DNA from: Alistipes sp.
GTDB lineage: Bacteria > Bacteroidota > Bacteroidia > Bacteroidales > Rikenellaceae
Direction: 5' to 3'
DNA length: 64,000 nt
Assembly: GCA_017504265.1 (NCBI GenBank)
Contig: JAFVRN010000012.1
Coordinates: forward strand, 1-64,000
In this document: positions 43,166-51,933 of the stretch, piece by piece
Numbering within the stretch: position 1 is the stretch's first letter
Layout of the letters: every line of letters begins with the position of its first letter
The notes under the pieces: model-generated
What the model saw: the letters and a program-made list of their open reading frames with translations, nothing else
What the model was told of the DNA's origin: nothing
Databases searched by the model: none
Position numbers and translations under genes: made by a program

Positions 43166-44392
43166 CTAACCTTTCAGGTCGTGGCTCGATGGTGCCTGGT
43201 ATAGGCGCAACCCGAAGTATGGAGCTAAGGCTACAACATACGATATAATCTCTGTTTGCAGCTGCTCGTAGGGTACCCAATTGACATTCTCCGAGAAACA
43301 GTAGAGCTCGATGGGCAAGCCCCACTCGGTAGGCTGCAACTGTCGCACCATAACCGTCATAGTATGATTAATACGCGGATGGCGGTCGATATATTGTGTA
43401 ATGACACGAATATAAAGTTCGAGGTTGGTAATCATACGTGCATCGTCGATAGAGGTAGCCACATTACGTAACAGCGGCTCGACAACAGGCTCTGTGACAA
43501 GAGCCGCGATACGCTCTTCATCGAAGAACCGGACACTCGTCATATCGATATTCAGCGAACGCTTGATACGTCTGCCACCTGCATCACGCATAGCCTGCCA
43601 ATTGTCGAAAGGCTCGCTCACAAGCAGGTGCGGAGGCAGCGTCTGCAAGGTGTTATCCCAGCCGCGTATCTTGATTGTGGTTAGCGCAACCTCCTCGACA
43701 ACGCCGTCGATACCTCGCTGCGTCATCGTAATCCAGTCGCCCACCTTGAGCATATTGTTTGCCGAGAGCTGCACTCCGGCAACAAGGCCCAAGAGGCTAT
43801 CCTGAAAGACGAGCATAAGAACGGCAGCCGAAGCACCCAAACCCGTCAGAAGTATTGCCGGAGACTTATCTATGAGTATTGCGATGATGAGTATCACGGC
43901 GATGCAGGCGAGGACCACCTGTCCGGTCTGTCGCAGACCTTTGATAGGCTTGCCCTGCCACCCGGGGCGGCACTCCATAATGTGAAACGAGGCTTTGAGC
44001 AACGCATTGATGAAGAGCACAACCATAACTACCAAGTAGACATCGACAGCACGCGTAAGTATCTCGCCCAACCACCTGTACTCTTCGTCCATAGCCATTC
44101 CGAGCATAGGCAGAAGCATGCTTACCATAACGGGGGTCACGATGCCACAAAGACGCTGCACGACCTTATCGTCGAAGAGGAAGTCGTCCCACGATGCCTT
44201 GGTATGAAGCACAACCCAGTGTATGCTGCGCATAACAACCCAGCGCAGAAAGACATTGGTAAGAAGTGCTATGATGATTATAAAGATGAAGATAACCCAT
44301 CCGTCAAGAACCGACACCGTATCGGTGTCAAGTCCCGTTTTGAGAAGCAGGTTATCTATCCAGGTCTTGATGATATGTGTCTCGTTGCTCAT
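43166..44392 (-). CDS. MscS family mechanosensitive channel
   Basis: 408 residues from ATG 44392 (the codon before it is GTG). N-terminal helices lie at ~28-50, ~70-100 and ~108-130; the pore-lining TM3 and beta domain follow (ILLTGLGASAAVLMLVFQDSLLGLVAGVQLSANNMLKVGDWITM), where Ala/Gly-rich packing and FQDSLLGL correspond to MscS TM3. A cytoplasmic vestibule domain makes up the rest. It releases solutes during osmotic downshift at the inner membrane. The YbdG-like longer-loop subgroup is a possible closer fit. Confidence 0.9.
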   Translation of the reverse strand: MSNETHIIKTWIDNLLLKTGLDTDTVSVLDGWVIFIFIIIIALLTNVFLRWVVMRSIHWVVLHTKASWDDFLFDDKVVQRLCGIVTPVMVSMLLPMLGMAMDEEYRWLGEILTRAVDVYLVVMVVLFINALLKASFHIMECRPGWQGKPIKGLRQTGQVVLACIAVILIIAILIDKSPAILLTGLGASAAVLMLVFQDSLLGLVAGVQLSANNMLKVGDWITMTQRGIDGVVEEVALTTIKIRGWDNTLQTLPPHLLVSEPFDNWQAMRDAGGRRIKRSLNIDMTSVRFFDEERIAALVTEPVVEPLLRNVATSIDDARMITNLELYIRVITQYIDRHPRINHTMTVMVRQLQPTEWGLPIELYCFSENVNWVPYEQLQTEIISYVVALAPYFGLRLYQAPSSHDLKG

Positions 44393-44440
44393 CACTCAGG
44401 GCAGTGTTAGTAGGTTGCGGGGCGTATGCCCGATAGTCGA

Positions 44441-45067
44441 TTAGAATGTTATGCCTATACCCAAGAATACCGACTGGTTTAGTGCCTTGCGGTTTACATC
44501 ACCGGCATCGAACGAGAAGTTACCCTCGATGACGGGACGCGGATTAAGCATCAACGCCTGATAGCCCAACATAATATCCACCTTCGTAGAGCTATCGGGA
44601 GATTGCAGGCGGTAGCCTACGCCTCCGGCTGCCGTAGCACCAAAGCGCAGACCCTTGTCAAAGAGGATATTCGTACCGGCATTGACAAAGTTAAAAAGGC
44701 AATTCTTACGCTTGCCGTAGAAGTAGTGTGCCGTAAGATATAGAGGCACCGAGGTATAGTTGTACTGTATCTGCGCACCCGCCTCGACACCCACCTTCCA
44801 GTGGTTGTTGATAAGGTATCCCGCATTGAGCATAATGTTACCGCCGAACTTAGCCTGACTCTTGTAGCCACGCTCGCCACGCTCGCCGGCGATACGCATA
44901 TAGTCCATTTCGTAAAAGATGAGGTTGGCACGACCCACCGCACCAAACTCCCAACCCGAATAGTGACGCGTCTTGCGAGCAATCTCCTCCTCGCTCTCAC
45001 GACGCTTAGCCTCGGCAACGGGGATGACCAATATGAGTAGCACAACGGCCAATAGATACTTCTTCAT
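44441..45067 (-). CDS. Small outer-membrane barrel protein, unknown function
   Basis: 208 residues with a signal peptide (LAVVLLILVIPVAEAK). The mature protein shows alternating strands (GNIMLNAGYLINNHWKVGVEAGAQIQYNY, AGGVGYRLQ, VFLGIGITF) ending in Phe, consistent with an 8-stranded outer-membrane barrel. A short charged segment (RRESEEEIARKTRH) follows the signal. No named family was recognised. It lies between galE and the MscS gene in the same orientation. Confidence 0.75.
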   Translation of the reverse strand: MKKYLLAVVLLILVIPVAEAKRRESEEEIARKTRHYSGWEFGAVGRANLIFYEMDYMRIAGERGERGYKSQAKFGGNIMLNAGYLINNHWKVGVEAGAQIQYNYTSVPLYLTAHYFYGKRKNCLFNFVNAGTNILFDKGLRFGATAAGGVGYRLQSPDSSTKVDIMLGYQALMLNPRPVIEGNFSFDAGDVNRKALNQSVFLGIGITF

Positions 45068-45110
45068 GCTTATTTTGTTTATCCCCCTAACGAAAGGAGG
45101 GTGTTAATTA

Positions 45111-46151
45111 TTATTTCAGACCTCGAATAGTTCGCTCCCACAGCCATGCACTACGCAACGTATCGCTAAGCTCACGCTCGGCATGCCAACCGAGCTCCTC
45201 GTTGGCGAGTGTCGTATCGGCCCATACGGCAGCGACATCTCCCGCACGGCGGGGCGCAATCTTATAGTTAAGTTTTATGCCGTTGGCTTGCTCGAAGCCT
45301 CGGACAAGCTCCATGACCGACACAGGGTTGCCCGTACCCACGTTGAACACCTCGTAGGGGCACTTGCAACGGCCACTTGTCATACGCTCTATGGCCACCA
45401 CATGGGCACGTGCCAAATCCACCACGTCGATATAATCGCGTAGGCACGAGCCATCGGGCGTGGGATAGTCGTCACCGAAGATGCTTAGGCACTCTCTGAT
45501 GCCCGCAGCCGTCTGGGTGATATATGGCACAAGGTTGTTGGGCACGCCACGTGGAAGCTCTCCGATATGTGCCGAAGGATGCGCACCAATGGGGTTGAAG
45601 TAGCGCAGGGCGATACCTCGCAACGAGCTGTTGGCAGCAACCGTATCGCGCAAGATATCCTCGGCCATCTGCTTGGTATTACCATAGGGCGAGGTAGCAG
45701 GCTTGCGCGGCGTAAGCTCGGTAACGGGGAGTTTATCGGCATCGCCATATACCGTGGCCGACGAAGAAAAGAGAATGTTGTGACGACCATACTCGCACAT
45801 AAACTCCAAGATGGTGAGTATCGAGAGCATATTGTTGCGATAGTATTTCATAGGCTCGGCAACCGACTCGCCGACAGCCTTAAAGGCGGCAAAGTGAATA
45901 ACCGAGTCGAAGTTGTAGCTCTCGAAGAGACGACGCATGGCATCTCTATCGCAGCAGTCGGCCTCAACAAAGGTGGGGCGATGTCCCGTGATACGCTCTA
46001 CACCGTCGAGCGAGGTGATGTCGCTATTCGACAAATTATCCACGATAACAACCTCGTAGCCCGCATTGATAAGCTCCACCGCAGTATGCGACCCGATATA
46101 GCCCGTACCTCCCGTAACAAGCACCATCTTGCTATTTATAGTTCTCTCCAT
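45111..46151 (-). CDS. galE: UDP-glucose 4-epimerase
   Basis: 346 residues from ATG 46151 (MERTINSKMVLVTGG); ATG 46127 is also possible, while a start at 46181 would fall inside the promoter. It is an extended SDR: TGGTGYIGSHTAVEL, VDNLSNS, the Ser in FSSSATVYGD, and YGNTKQM (Tyr-Lys). The ending RAGDVAAVWADTTLANEELGW is typical of GalE. It interconverts UDP-glucose and UDP-galactose (perhaps also the N-acetyl forms) for surface glycans and galactose use. Confidence 0.95.
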   Translation of the reverse strand: MERTINSKMVLVTGGTGYIGSHTAVELINAGYEVVIVDNLSNSDITSLDGVERITGHRPTFVEADCCDRDAMRRLFESYNFDSVIHFAAFKAVGESVAEPMKYYRNNMLSILTILEFMCEYGRHNILFSSSATVYGDADKLPVTELTPRKPATSPYGNTKQMAEDILRDTVAANSSLRGIALRYFNPIGAHPSAHIGELPRGVPNNLVPYITQTAAGIRECLSIFGDDYPTPDGSCLRDYIDVVDLARAHVVAIERMTSGRCKCPYEVFNVGTGNPVSVMELVRGFEQANGIKLNYKIAPRRAGDVAAVWADTTLANEELGWHAERELSDTLRSAWLWERTIRGLK

Positions 46152-46178
46152 TTTATTAATAATCATATTAATAACCCA

Positions 46179-46208
46179 CAAAGATATTAATTTCCTCGTA
46201 ATTGCACA
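46179..46208 (-). promoter_or_regulatory. galE promoter
   Basis: On the minus strand TTTG (TTG 46206-46208), 20 nt, TATCTTTG (46179-46186). It supports a galE start at 46151 rather than 46181. Confidence 0.8.
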
Positions 46209-46239
46209 AAAAGTGAGCTAATAAAAAACCTCGACAACA

Positions 46240-46581
46240 CTAACCGCCGGCCTTTTTGCACCTATATCCGGCCTTGGTAAGCAGCTCAACGACTCGGTCA
46301 CGGTGGTCACCCTGAATGATTATCTCTCCATCCTTGGTCGTGCCACCCACACCACAGCTCTTTTTCAGCTCCTTACCCAGTGTGGCAAGTGCCTCGTCAC
46401 TGCCGACAAAGCCTCGCACCACAGTAGCGACACGACCACCCTTCAAGCGATCGAGCCATATACGCAGATTTTGACGCTCCGCAGCGAGAGTCTCCACCGC
46501 CTCGCTCTCTCCTGTATCGTAGTTATAGTCGGGGTTGGTCGAAAAGACAACACCCAAACGCTCCTTCCAATCGTTGCTCAT
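46240..46581 (-). CDS. SUI1/YciH-type translation initiation factor homolog
   Basis: 113 residues from ATG 46581 (46590 is the alternative). The SUI1 domain has RVATVVRGFVGSDEALATLGKELKKSCGVGGTTKDGEIIIQGDHRDRVVELLTKAGY-type order; key pieces are CGVGGT and IQGDHRD (~75-95). Bacterial YciH binds the 30S subunit and affects start fidelity under stress. A TAACTTTG box (minus, 46628-46635) lies 47 nt upstream, without a matching TTG. Confidence 0.9.
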   Translation of the reverse strand: MSNDWKERLGVVFSTNPDYNYDTGESEAVETLAAERQNLRIWLDRLKGGRVATVVRGFVGSDEALATLGKELKKSCGVGGTTKDGEIIIQGDHRDRVVELLTKAGYRCKKAGG

Positions 46582-46627
46582 ATTAGTCAATAATGTGAAA
46601 ATATTGTAAACTTCGGCTTATGATGTA

Positions 46628-46656
46628 CAAAGTTACAAATTTTTTTTCTAACTTTA
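46628..46656. promoter_or_regulatory. Divergent -7-like boxes between SUI1 gene and DUF4435 gene
   Basis: Minus: TAACTTTG at 46628-46635. Plus: TAACTTTA at 46649-46656, one base off consensus and only 4 nt from ATG 46661. Neither has a well-placed TTG. Confidence 0.45.
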
Positions 46657-46660
46657 CGAT

Positions 46661-47737
46661 ATGAAAACCAAGAAGCTAAAACAACGCCGTCGTCGTCGTG
46701 ACCTCACGGCATACAACCCCGAACGCCTGCCCGACATCCTCCCGCCCGAGGATGACAGGCATCTGGTACACGTATTTGTCGAGGGCTACGAGGATGTAGC
46801 CTTCTGGCGCGGCATCTTCGACCACTTTCACAACCCCTATCTGCGATTCGAAATATCGGTGCCCAACAGAGAGGATATGCCCAAAGGCAAAAAGGTGCTG
46901 CTCTCAATGCTCAACCATAGCAATCCCGAAGAGGTAATACTATGCGTAGACTCCGATTTCGACTACCTCTTTAACGGCTCCACGGAGCAATCCAAGGAGG
47001 TGCTGTCGGCAAGCAATATGTTTCATACATACACCTATGCCACAGAGAATTATCTGTGCTACGCACCATCTCTGCGAAACGTATGTGTCAAGGCCACAAA
47101 GAACGATACCCGCATCTTCGACTTCGTGCGCTTCTTTGCCTCCTACTCACGCACCATATACCCCCTCTTTTTGTGGTACGTATTCTCGGCACGACACAAT
47201 AGCGAGAACGCCTTCACACTGGCCGAATTTAGAGCCTCGGTGCGCCTCGGCTATGTCGATATACGCCACAATGGCGAGAACACCCTATCGTGGCTGGAAC
47301 GCAATGTAGTACGCCGACGACAGGCCCTGGAGCAGGATAACCCCACACTCGTAGACGCAGTGGCAGAGTTAGGCGAAGAGATTAAGGCTCGCGGTGTCAC
47401 CGAAGAGAATTGCTACCTCTACATGCACGGACATACACTGATGGACAATGTCGTAATGCCCACACTATCTGCCGTTTGCGACAAACTGCGACAACTCGCC
47501 GTAGCTAAGATACACAACTCCAAGGTGGAGGGCGTAGCCCTGAAAAACGAACTACAAAACTACACCAACACTCTGCGCTCGATACGCGACGTACTGCTCG
47601 ACAACGAGAACTACACATCTTCGCCATTATACAAGCAGCTGCGCGACGATATACAAGAGTATCTCGACATAATGATAGGACGCATCAAGAGTAGGCAAGA
47701 ACCAAAGATTATGCTACGACATAACTTCGAGCCTTAG
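46661..47737 (+). CDS. DUF4435 (TOPRIM-like) protein
   Basis: 358 residues, starting with a very basic run (KTKKLKQRRRRRD). The core reads VHVFVEGYEDVAFW (~37-50) and EVILCVDSDFDYL (~90-102): the conserved Glu and D-x-D of a TOPRIM-like fold as found in DUF4435 (PF14491) and relatives of OLD nucleases. The second half is helical. DUF4435 appears as AriB, the effector of the PARIS anti-phage system, beside an ATPase; no such ATPase gene is next to this one. Metal-dependent nuclease or RNA-cleaving activity is possible. A terminator follows at 47795, so it stands alone. Confidence 0.8.
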   Translation: MKTKKLKQRRRRRDLTAYNPERLPDILPPEDDRHLVHVFVEGYEDVAFWRGIFDHFHNPYLRFEISVPNREDMPKGKKVLLSMLNHSNPEEVILCVDSDFDYLFNGSTEQSKEVLSASNMFHTYTYATENYLCYAPSLRNVCVKATKNDTRIFDFVRFFASYSRTIYPLFLWYVFSARHNSENAFTLAEFRASVRLGYVDIRHNGENTLSWLERNVVRRRQALEQDNPTLVDAVAELGEEIKARGVTEENCYLYMHGHTLMDNVVMPTLSAVCDKLRQLAVAKIHNSKVEGVALKNELQNYTNTLRSIRDVLLDNENYTSSPLYKQLRDDIQEYLDIMIGRIKSRQEPKIMLRHNFEP

Positions 47738-47794
47738 ATCTTAGAAAAACTCTGTCAAATTTCGTTATATTATTTCGTTACTATTATAATATAT

Positions 47795-47832
47795 ATAGGT
47801 TTTTCAAGCCTCTAAAAGAACCTATTTTTTAG
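47795..47832 (+). terminator. Terminator of the DUF4435 gene
   Basis: ATAGGTT (47795-47801)/AACCTAT (47819-47825) with extra weak pairing inside, followed by a run of six T. Confidence 0.7.
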
Positions 47833-47871
47833 ACATTTGCACATTTTTATACCATTTTTTGCATAAAATGC

Positions 47872-47901
47872 TTGTACTATAAACTTTTTTGCGTATATTT
47901 G
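47872..47901 (+). promoter_or_regulatory. Promoter of the AraC-type regulator
   Basis: TTG (47872-47874), 19 nt, TATATTTG (47894-47901). Ideal spacing; leader about 37 nt. Confidence 0.85.
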
Positions 47902-47944
47902 TAAAGTGAATAAACATATAGTGCTAACCTAAAAGTTTTTATTT

Positions 47945-48802
47945 ATGTCAAATCAGTGTCCAGCAACTTGTCATTCGTACACCCTTGAACCCGAAGCAGG
48001 TTTTACACATATTCTACTCAAAGAGGGAGAGAGTCTTGTAATAGAGCGTGGCGACAAGAACTCTATTCTGTTCCTTATGTCGGGTAATTTTGAGATCTCT
48101 TCGGAGGAGCGTCGTGACTATGTTGTACGTGAGGGTCACTTCGTATTTTGTTTCCGTGCATACCACTACGAGCTTACCGCACTCAGCGATGTGGAAATCA
48201 TACGCGCCAACTTCATCACAGCAGGTGCTACCTGCGATATGATACCGTTCAACAGTATCGTAGGTAAGATCAAGAAGATAAACTATAAATTTACGCAGGT
48301 GGCCCTAAACGAGCCGATGGATCTATTGTTGCAATCGGTACGCCACTATCTGCAAAACTCAATGAAGTGTAACCATCTGCACCGAGCAAAGATTCAGGAG
48401 ATGTTCATCATCTTCAAGTTCTTCTACTCGCCACAGATACAGCTACGCACATTCTACAACCTCTTCGACCGCAACCAGTCGTTCGCATCGTTGGTGCGCA
48501 ACAATGCGCCTCGTGTAAAGACCGTAGAAGAGCTTGCCGACATCTGCGGATTTAGCATACAGCACTTCAACAATATGTTCAAGCAGGAGTTCCACGACAC
48601 GCCATACAGCTGGATGCAGAAGCAGCGCATTGTGGAGATTGAACGTCTGCTGACCGAAACAAACGTGCCACTGAAGAGCATCATCAAGATGTACAACTTC
48701 ACAAACCACGGACACTTCGCTCTATTCTGCCGCAAGTATCTGAAAAAGACTCCTTTGAAAGTCCGTAAAGAGGCTCGCGCCAAGCGCGAGGCACAGAGCT
48801 AA
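47945..48802 (+). CDS. AraC family transcriptional regulator
   Basis: 285 residues. The N-terminal ~110 residues have a cupin-like beta domain (ILLKEGESLVIERGDKNSILFLMSGNFEIS). The C-terminal AraC HTH pair lies at ~190-275 with VEELADICGFSIQHFNNMFKQEFHDTPYSWMQKQRI (first HTH) and IKMYNFTNHGHFALFCRKYLKKTP (second). It probably activates carbohydrate or surface genes elsewhere; no obvious target adjoins it. It is a one-gene unit with a strong promoter and its own terminator (48823-48862). Confidence 0.92.
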   Translation: MSNQCPATCHSYTLEPEAGFTHILLKEGESLVIERGDKNSILFLMSGNFEISSEERRDYVVREGHFVFCFRAYHYELTALSDVEIIRANFITAGATCDMIPFNSIVGKIKKINYKFTQVALNEPMDLLLQSVRHYLQNSMKCNHLHRAKIQEMFIIFKFFYSPQIQLRTFYNLFDRNQSFASLVRNNAPRVKTVEELADICGFSIQHFNNMFKQEFHDTPYSWMQKQRIVEIERLLTETNVPLKSIIKMYNFTNHGHFALFCRKYLKKTPLKVRKEARAKREAQS

Positions 48803-48822
48803 GGTTGTTCCTATTATGCCAC

Positions 48823-48862
48823 AAGGCCGACAATAAGCCCACAACGGGCAGATGTCGGCCTT
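48823..48862 (+). terminator. Terminator of the AraC-type gene
   Basis: AAGGCCGACA (48823-48832)/TGTCGGCCTT (48853-48862) with inner GCCC-ACAAC-GGGC and a following CTTATTTTA. The apex CCCACAACGGG is the same as in the prfA terminator. Confidence 0.85.
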
Positions 48863-48917
48863 CTTATTTTATGGTATCCGGCAACGAGTGGTATCCGGCA
48901 ACGAGGCAAACACAAAG

Positions 48918-49076
48918 AGAGCGTGCCCAAGACTTTATCGGGCACGCTCTATATTTTTGAAGTTGTATAACAAGAGCTATTTTGAAGCTGCTCGCAGGCT
49001 GAAAAAGCGGAGTTTACTTAGCGTAAATGAGCATTTTTCAGACAAGGCAGATGCCAAAAGAGCCTTGTTAAAGAAC
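48918..49076. repeat. Hairpin plus 118-bp dispersed repeat, copy 2
   Basis: The hairpin AGAGCGTGCCC (48918-48928)/GGGCACGCTCT (48940-48950) precedes the repeat body 48959-49076, which differs from 17073-17190 by a single base. It ends 2 bp before the stop codon of the sialidase gene (minus strand), so as in copy 1 it follows a minus-strand gene and lies hairpin-distal to it. A reading frame across the repeat (NKSYFEAARRLKKRS) has no proper start and is not called. Confidence 0.85.
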
Positions 49077-49078
49077 AG

Positions 49079-50656
49079 CTATCTGTTAAGACGATAGAGG
49101 CTATTGGTTAGCTGCTCCACGGTGTAACGACCATAGACGATGGTATATCCGTCACCACCGGCACAATGTGTAGCCTCCTCCCAAAGGATGCCGAGGCTGC
49201 CATCGGCCTGCAAGGCGAAGGTAGAGTATGCCGAATCGAGCTTGGTAAGCTGCAAAAGACCATCCCACTCCTCGGCAACAAGAGCCGGTGTAAGATAGTC
49301 GCTATCGCTCTCCAATGCCTTATAATAGATACCCACATTGCTACGACCGGGGCCCAAGGGCAACGACTGCACGAGCAGATCGAGCTCCGCACCATCGCTT
49401 TGGCGCACAACAGGAAGCAGCATAAGCTCTCCATTCGTAGAGTTATCCTTGGCCTCAACACCATTATTACGAGCACCCGAGAAGGTCTGCATATCCCAGC
49501 TGCCGGTGCCACTCAGCACATTGTCGAAGTGGTATATATTGAAGTGACGACCACCCGTAGTGCGCGAGCTGATAAGAATCGAGCCATCGGGAAGCTCCTC
49601 AACCTTAGCCTCATCGGCAGTGACCACAGCCGCCTTATCTGTGCCACCAAGCACGTCCCAGCTACCACCGAAATCGTCGGAGTAGAGAACAAAATTCTTG
49701 TAGTTGGTATAGTTATCGTTCACGTCGCGCACAAGCACCGAGCAGTATAGACGGTAGTAGTCGGCGACCTTTACCGTACGGCTCTGCATAATACGTCCCG
49801 AGGCTACGAACATAGCCTTAACAGGGCCATAGGGGCTCTTGTCGAAGAGCGAGTATATGCTCTCGGCTATATCCTCAGGCTTACTCCACGTCTTACCGCC
49901 ATCGTCGCTATAAAAGCGTGCTATATTCTGGTGGCGGCTGCGTGTACCCTGCTGGAACGACACATTGCCCGCACAGCTGAGCAGCAACACACGGCCACTA
50001 TCCCTATCGGCAACAAGGCAGGGATCGCCATAACCCACATTCATAAAGTCCTCGGAGTCGATGCCCTGACCATTGATGATGACAGTGGTAGGCTCCCACG
50101 TGACACCATTATCCAAACTGCGACGTGCGTGCAGGTCGATACGGCCATTCTCCACGACACCTATATCCTTATGGCTATGGCGGTAGTCGGCAGCACATAC
50201 TATCGTAGCATCGGGCAACACCGTGATTGCGGGGATACGATACGGTATATCGGCTGTGGTAAGCGTCTCGAAGAGCTCGGCACGCAGAGGTTCGGCACAC
50301 TGCACAACCTCCAACTCGGCATATACCTCGCCCTCGTAGCACAGCTCCAAGCGGGCATGACGCGCCTCAGAGGTGCGATTAGCCTCGACACGGAATGCTA
50401 TCTGCTCCCAGCCTGCCTCGGCAGAGTAGAGCCAATCCTCGGTGCTTCGTATCTCTATATCGGCACTCGACTCGATAGCCTCCCGTCTGTAATCCACCTT
50501 GAAGATGCCGCCCTTCTCGCTTACGGCAAACTCCGATACGGCGAGTTCTATGGAGTAGTTCTTCGCATCTTCTGCCGGTTCTTTCTGCTCACAGCCGGTA
50601 GCCATAGCTGTCATAGAGAGCAGGGCTGCAAAGAGTAGTATTGGTAACTTTTTCAT
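49079..50656 (-). CDS. BACON-domain sialidase, lipoprotein (GH33-like)
   Basis: 525 residues with lipobox AMATGC (Cys22). Residues ~35-125 form a BACON-type Ig-like domain. The sialidase propeller (~130-520) has the YRIP box (PYRIPAI), Asp-boxes SLDNGVTW, SDDGGKTW and SDDFGGSW, an Arg/Asp pair early in the fold (AADYRHSHKD), and LPDGSILISSRTTGGR. It should release terminal sialic acid from host glycans at the cell surface or periplasm. No sialic acid catabolism genes adjoin it, so the freed sugar may be used elsewhere. It is 19 nt downstream of an SDR gene. Confidence 0.88.
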   Translation of the reverse strand: MKKLPILLFAALLSMTAMATGCEQKEPAEDAKNYSIELAVSEFAVSEKGGIFKVDYRREAIESSADIEIRSTEDWLYSAEAGWEQIAFRVEANRTSEARHARLELCYEGEVYAELEVVQCAEPLRAELFETLTTADIPYRIPAITVLPDATIVCAADYRHSHKDIGVVENGRIDLHARRSLDNGVTWEPTTVIINGQGIDSEDFMNVGYGDPCLVADRDSGRVLLLSCAGNVSFQQGTRSRHQNIARFYSDDGGKTWSKPEDIAESIYSLFDKSPYGPVKAMFVASGRIMQSRTVKVADYYRLYCSVLVRDVNDNYTNYKNFVLYSDDFGGSWDVLGGTDKAAVVTADEAKVEELPDGSILISSRTTGGRHFNIYHFDNVLSGTGSWDMQTFSGARNNGVEAKDNSTNGELMLLPVVRQSDGAELDLLVQSLPLGPGRSNVGIYYKALESDSDYLTPALVAEEWDGLLQLTKLDSAYSTFALQADGSLGILWEEATHCAGGDGYTIVYGRYTVEQLTNSLYRLNR

Positions 50657-50675
50657 ATATGTATTCGGTTTATGG

Positions 50676-51419
50676 TTATTTACGGTAGGTGTAGTATGCG
50701 CCGGCCTGACACGTAGGCATCAGCACAATATCGTTCACGTTCATATGTGCCGGCAACGAGAGCATCCACGCAATAGCCTCGGCAATATCCTCTCCCTGCA
50801 ACGCCTCGACACCACGATAAACACCTGCGGCACGCTCCTTATCGCCGTGGAAACGCACCTCCGAGAACTCCGTCTCGACCATACCCGGGCGCACCTCGCC
50901 AACCTTGATACCGGCACTGAGCAGGTCGGCACGCATAGCCTGTGATATGGCGTGTACGGCGTGCTTCGAGGCACAATATACCGCACCGTTCTCATATGGC
51001 TCGGTGCCGGCAATAGAGCCTATGTTGATGATGTGTCCACCCTTGCCGGCCTCTACCATAGCATGGCTGATAATCTTGGTCACGTAGAGCAGACCTTTGA
51101 CATTGGTGTCTATCATAGCATCCCAGTCGGCCGAATCGCCACGGTCGATATGCTCCAAACCGGCAGCAAGACCTGCATTGTTTACCAAAACATCGACACG
51201 ACCGAGTGGCGTGAGGTGCTCCTGACACTCAGCCTCGCTGCGTACGTCGAAGTTAAGCACCACGCACTTTGCGCCACGTGCCTCAACCTCACTGCGCAAC
51301 GCCTCCAAACGCTCGCGACGACGACCCGTGATGATAATCTCTGTATCGGCTGCGGCAAGACGCAGTGCCGTAGCACGTCCTATGCCCGATGTAGCACCTG
51401 TGATAAGTATTCGTTTCAT
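50676..51419 (-). CDS. YdfG-like short-chain dehydrogenase
   Basis: 247 residues from ATG 51419; upstream in-frame codons overlap the promoter. Typical motifs are ITGATSGIGRATALRLA, LVNNAGLA, NIGSIAGTEPY with the catalytic Ser, and YCASKHAV (Tyr-Lys). It is closest to the NADP-dependent 3-hydroxy acid/serine dehydrogenase group (YdfG). The substrate is not certain. It is expressed with the downstream sialidase. Confidence 0.88.
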   Translation of the reverse strand: MKRILITGATSGIGRATALRLAAADTEIIITGRRRERLEALRSEVEARGAKCVVLNFDVRSEAECQEHLTPLGRVDVLVNNAGLAAGLEHIDRGDSADWDAMIDTNVKGLLYVTKIISHAMVEAGKGGHIINIGSIAGTEPYENGAVYCASKHAVHAISQAMRADLLSAGIKVGEVRPGMVETEFSEVRFHGDKERAAGVYRGVEALQGEDIAEAIAWMLSLPAHMNVNDIVLMPTCQAGAYYTYRK

Positions 51420-51472
51420 TGTTCTATGAGTTAAAAGTTTTAGTTCTAATACACTATTATCGCAAGATAGTA

Positions 51473-51502
51473 CAAAAGTACAAAAAAAGAGGTAATTTGC
51501 AA
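51473..51502 (-). promoter_or_regulatory. Promoter of the SDR-sialidase operon
   Basis: On the minus strand TTG (51500-51502), 19 nt, TACTTTTG (51473-51480). The -33 lies in the loop of the terminator of the phage cassette. Confidence 0.75.
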
Positions 51503-51515
51503 ACAAATCACCTCT
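51481..51515 (-). terminator. Intrinsic terminator of the phage-derived operon
   Basis: On the minus strand AGAGGTGATTTG (51504-51515)/CAAATTACCTCT (51488-51499) with one mismatch, followed by a run of T (51482-51488 complement). It ends the operon 59578-51532. Confidence 0.8.
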
Positions 51516-51531
51516 TAACAAAGTTTGTGTA

Positions 51532-51933
51532 CTAACCGATATAGAGCGACCACCCCTCGCGCAGCTCCTCCATCACAGCCTTAACGCCATTCTCTATCTC
51601 CGAGATGGCGGCAACGATGGGTAGCATATCGCGCTCGGAACGGGTGTCGATATGCTCATCGGGAGCTATACCCGACCTATCTGACACAAAGCGCACGTAG
51701 CCCTCGGTGAAATTCTCCTCGGGTGGCGCATAGCGGTTGAGCATCTGGCGTATAGTGGTTAGGCCATAGCGACGATGATAGCTGTCCAACAGCACGAAGA
51801 TTGCTCGATAGCCATAGGCCATTGAACGGAACTCCTTGAACTCGGCATCGCGGCTCGGATGCACCTCGCCCTCATAACGCACACGTGAGCGACGTATATT
51901 CCCGGGGTTACGGTTACGCAGACCTCTACTCAT
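51532..51933 (-). CDS. P5-like phage muralytic/structural protein
   Basis: 133 residues from ATG 51933 (MSRGLRNRNPGNIRRS), overlapping the holin stop by 8 nt; an earlier start at 51981 would overlap more. The pattern RGLRNRNPGNIR...EFKEF...YGYRAIFVLLDSYHRRYGLTTIRQMLNRYAPPEENFTEGY is that of the 'structural protein P5' family found in many tailed phages, with a lysozyme/transglycosylase-like fold. It probably cuts peptidoglycan during lysis or entry. Paired with the holin it makes a minimal lysis pair. Confidence 0.8.
   Translation of the reverse strand: MSRGLRNRNPGNIRRSRVRYEGEVHPSRDAEFKEFRSMAYGYRAIFVLLDSYHRRYGLTTIRQMLNRYAPPEENFTEGYVRFVSDRSGIAPDEHIDTRSERDMLPIVAAISEIENGVKAVMEELREGWSLYIG

Noticed and set aside
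48852..49097. 81-residue plus-strand ORF over repeat copy 2
   Set aside because: It crosses a terminator hairpin and the dispersed repeat and has no promoter; copy 1 lacks an equivalent start. Treated as a non-coding repeat.
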